Below are positions 63,563 to 64,000 of a DNA stretch of 64,000 nt, piece after piece; positions within the stretch are counted from its first letter, which is position 1, and the number at the start of each line of letters is the position of its first letter. The notes below the pieces were generated by a model that saw only the letters and a list, made by a program, of their open reading frames with translations, had not been told where the DNA came from and made no database searches. The position numbers were made by a program, and so were the translations under genes. The stretch is from the NCBI GenBank assembly GCA_036365455.1, contig JAWQUS010000011.1:1632001-1696000 (forward strand), written 5' to 3'. Origin of the DNA: Macrosoma leucophasiata. Its lineage: Eukaryota; Arthropoda; Insecta; Lepidoptera; Hedylidae.

Positions 63563-63856
63563 AAATTACGTCACAGTGTTTGTCCGCGATAGACTCCTAA
63601 ACCATTTAACTGATTTTAATCAAACTTGCACACCGTGTGCATTTTGATCCAACTTAACAGATAGGCTAGCGTACATCTCAATTTATAGTCGCAATGAAGA
63701 ATCCTTCTAACTTCAACAGAATCTGTTAAAGTTAGAGAAGGATGTGAAATGTTATAATAACTAAACTTAAAAAAAAATTGTGGTGTAACCCAGGCTTATA
63801 GTATATTTTTTAATCTTTATTTTGAAGCGATACCAAGTTCGCCGGGCCAGCTAGTA
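63563..63856 (+). mobile_element. Second Helitron-like element with a nested family B MITE
   Basis: Starts at about ATTACGTCACAGTGTTTGTC and ends CGCCGGGCCAGCTAGT. A family B hairpin (63697-63797, GAATCCTTCTAACTTCAACA to GTGTAACCCAGGCTTA) sits inside. Confidence 0.55.
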
Positions 63857-64000
63857 AAAATATAAAACAATACTTCTCCTCCCACGGTTTAGATTTTGTT
63901 ATTGCTTATATTAAATACGCAATAAAATAATATTCCTTTGAGATGCGGAATTCAGTTTACGAGTGTAGTAAAAATAGCAGTAAACTGTTCACTCATAGAA

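Overview
The window looks like gene-poor, repeat-dense intergenic or intronic DNA of a lepidopteran insect. That is an inference from the mixture of elements: a Jockey-clade LINE, a BEL/Pao LTR element, an RTE-type LINE, Helitron tails ending in CTAGT, tRNA-headed SINEs and a Penelope-like fragment, in an AT-rich background. I recognise no host protein-coding gene. Every protein signature that I can identify belongs to a transposable element.

Layout. Positions 1-2665 hold remnants of three non-LTR retrotransposons. Positions 3.3-10.5 kb hold many copies of a 260-310 bp dispersed repeat (family A here), two small hAT elements with 8-bp target-site duplications, a tRNA-headed SINE (family C) and a tRNA-like repeat. 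A full-length Jockey-clade LINE with both ORFs open lies at 11269-17324, bounded by a 12-bp target-site duplication and a 28-nt A tail. A BEL/Pao element with two 912-bp LTRs and a 5-bp target-site duplication (TATAC) follows at 17613-27249. Its LTRs read as identical, yet its coding region carries a frameshift, an in-frame stop and a nested 1.9-kb LINE.

Positions 27-64 kb are a mosaic of SINEs, MITEs, Helitron-like pieces, an RTE 3' end, a mariner transposase 3' end, a Penelope-like 3' end, tandem triplet repeats, several hairpins and a tRNA-Leu-like pseudogene.

If any genes here act together it is within the two large elements. The Jockey ORF1 (RNA-binding gag-like) and ORF2 (endonuclease plus reverse transcriptase) form one autonomous unit. 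The BEL gag-protease and RT-RNase H-integrase regions once formed a single polyprotein.

The points that most deserve a second look are: a 3'-UTR stem-loop of the Jockey element whose paired bases differ in a compensatory way in a second copy; a 570-bp nearly fully self-complementary locus at 45351-45920; four almost identical 188-bp structured elements that always end at an A/T run (family F); several perfect short palindromes, including a back-to-back pair; and a short inverted templated insertion. All identity statements come from reading by eye, with no alignment software or database.
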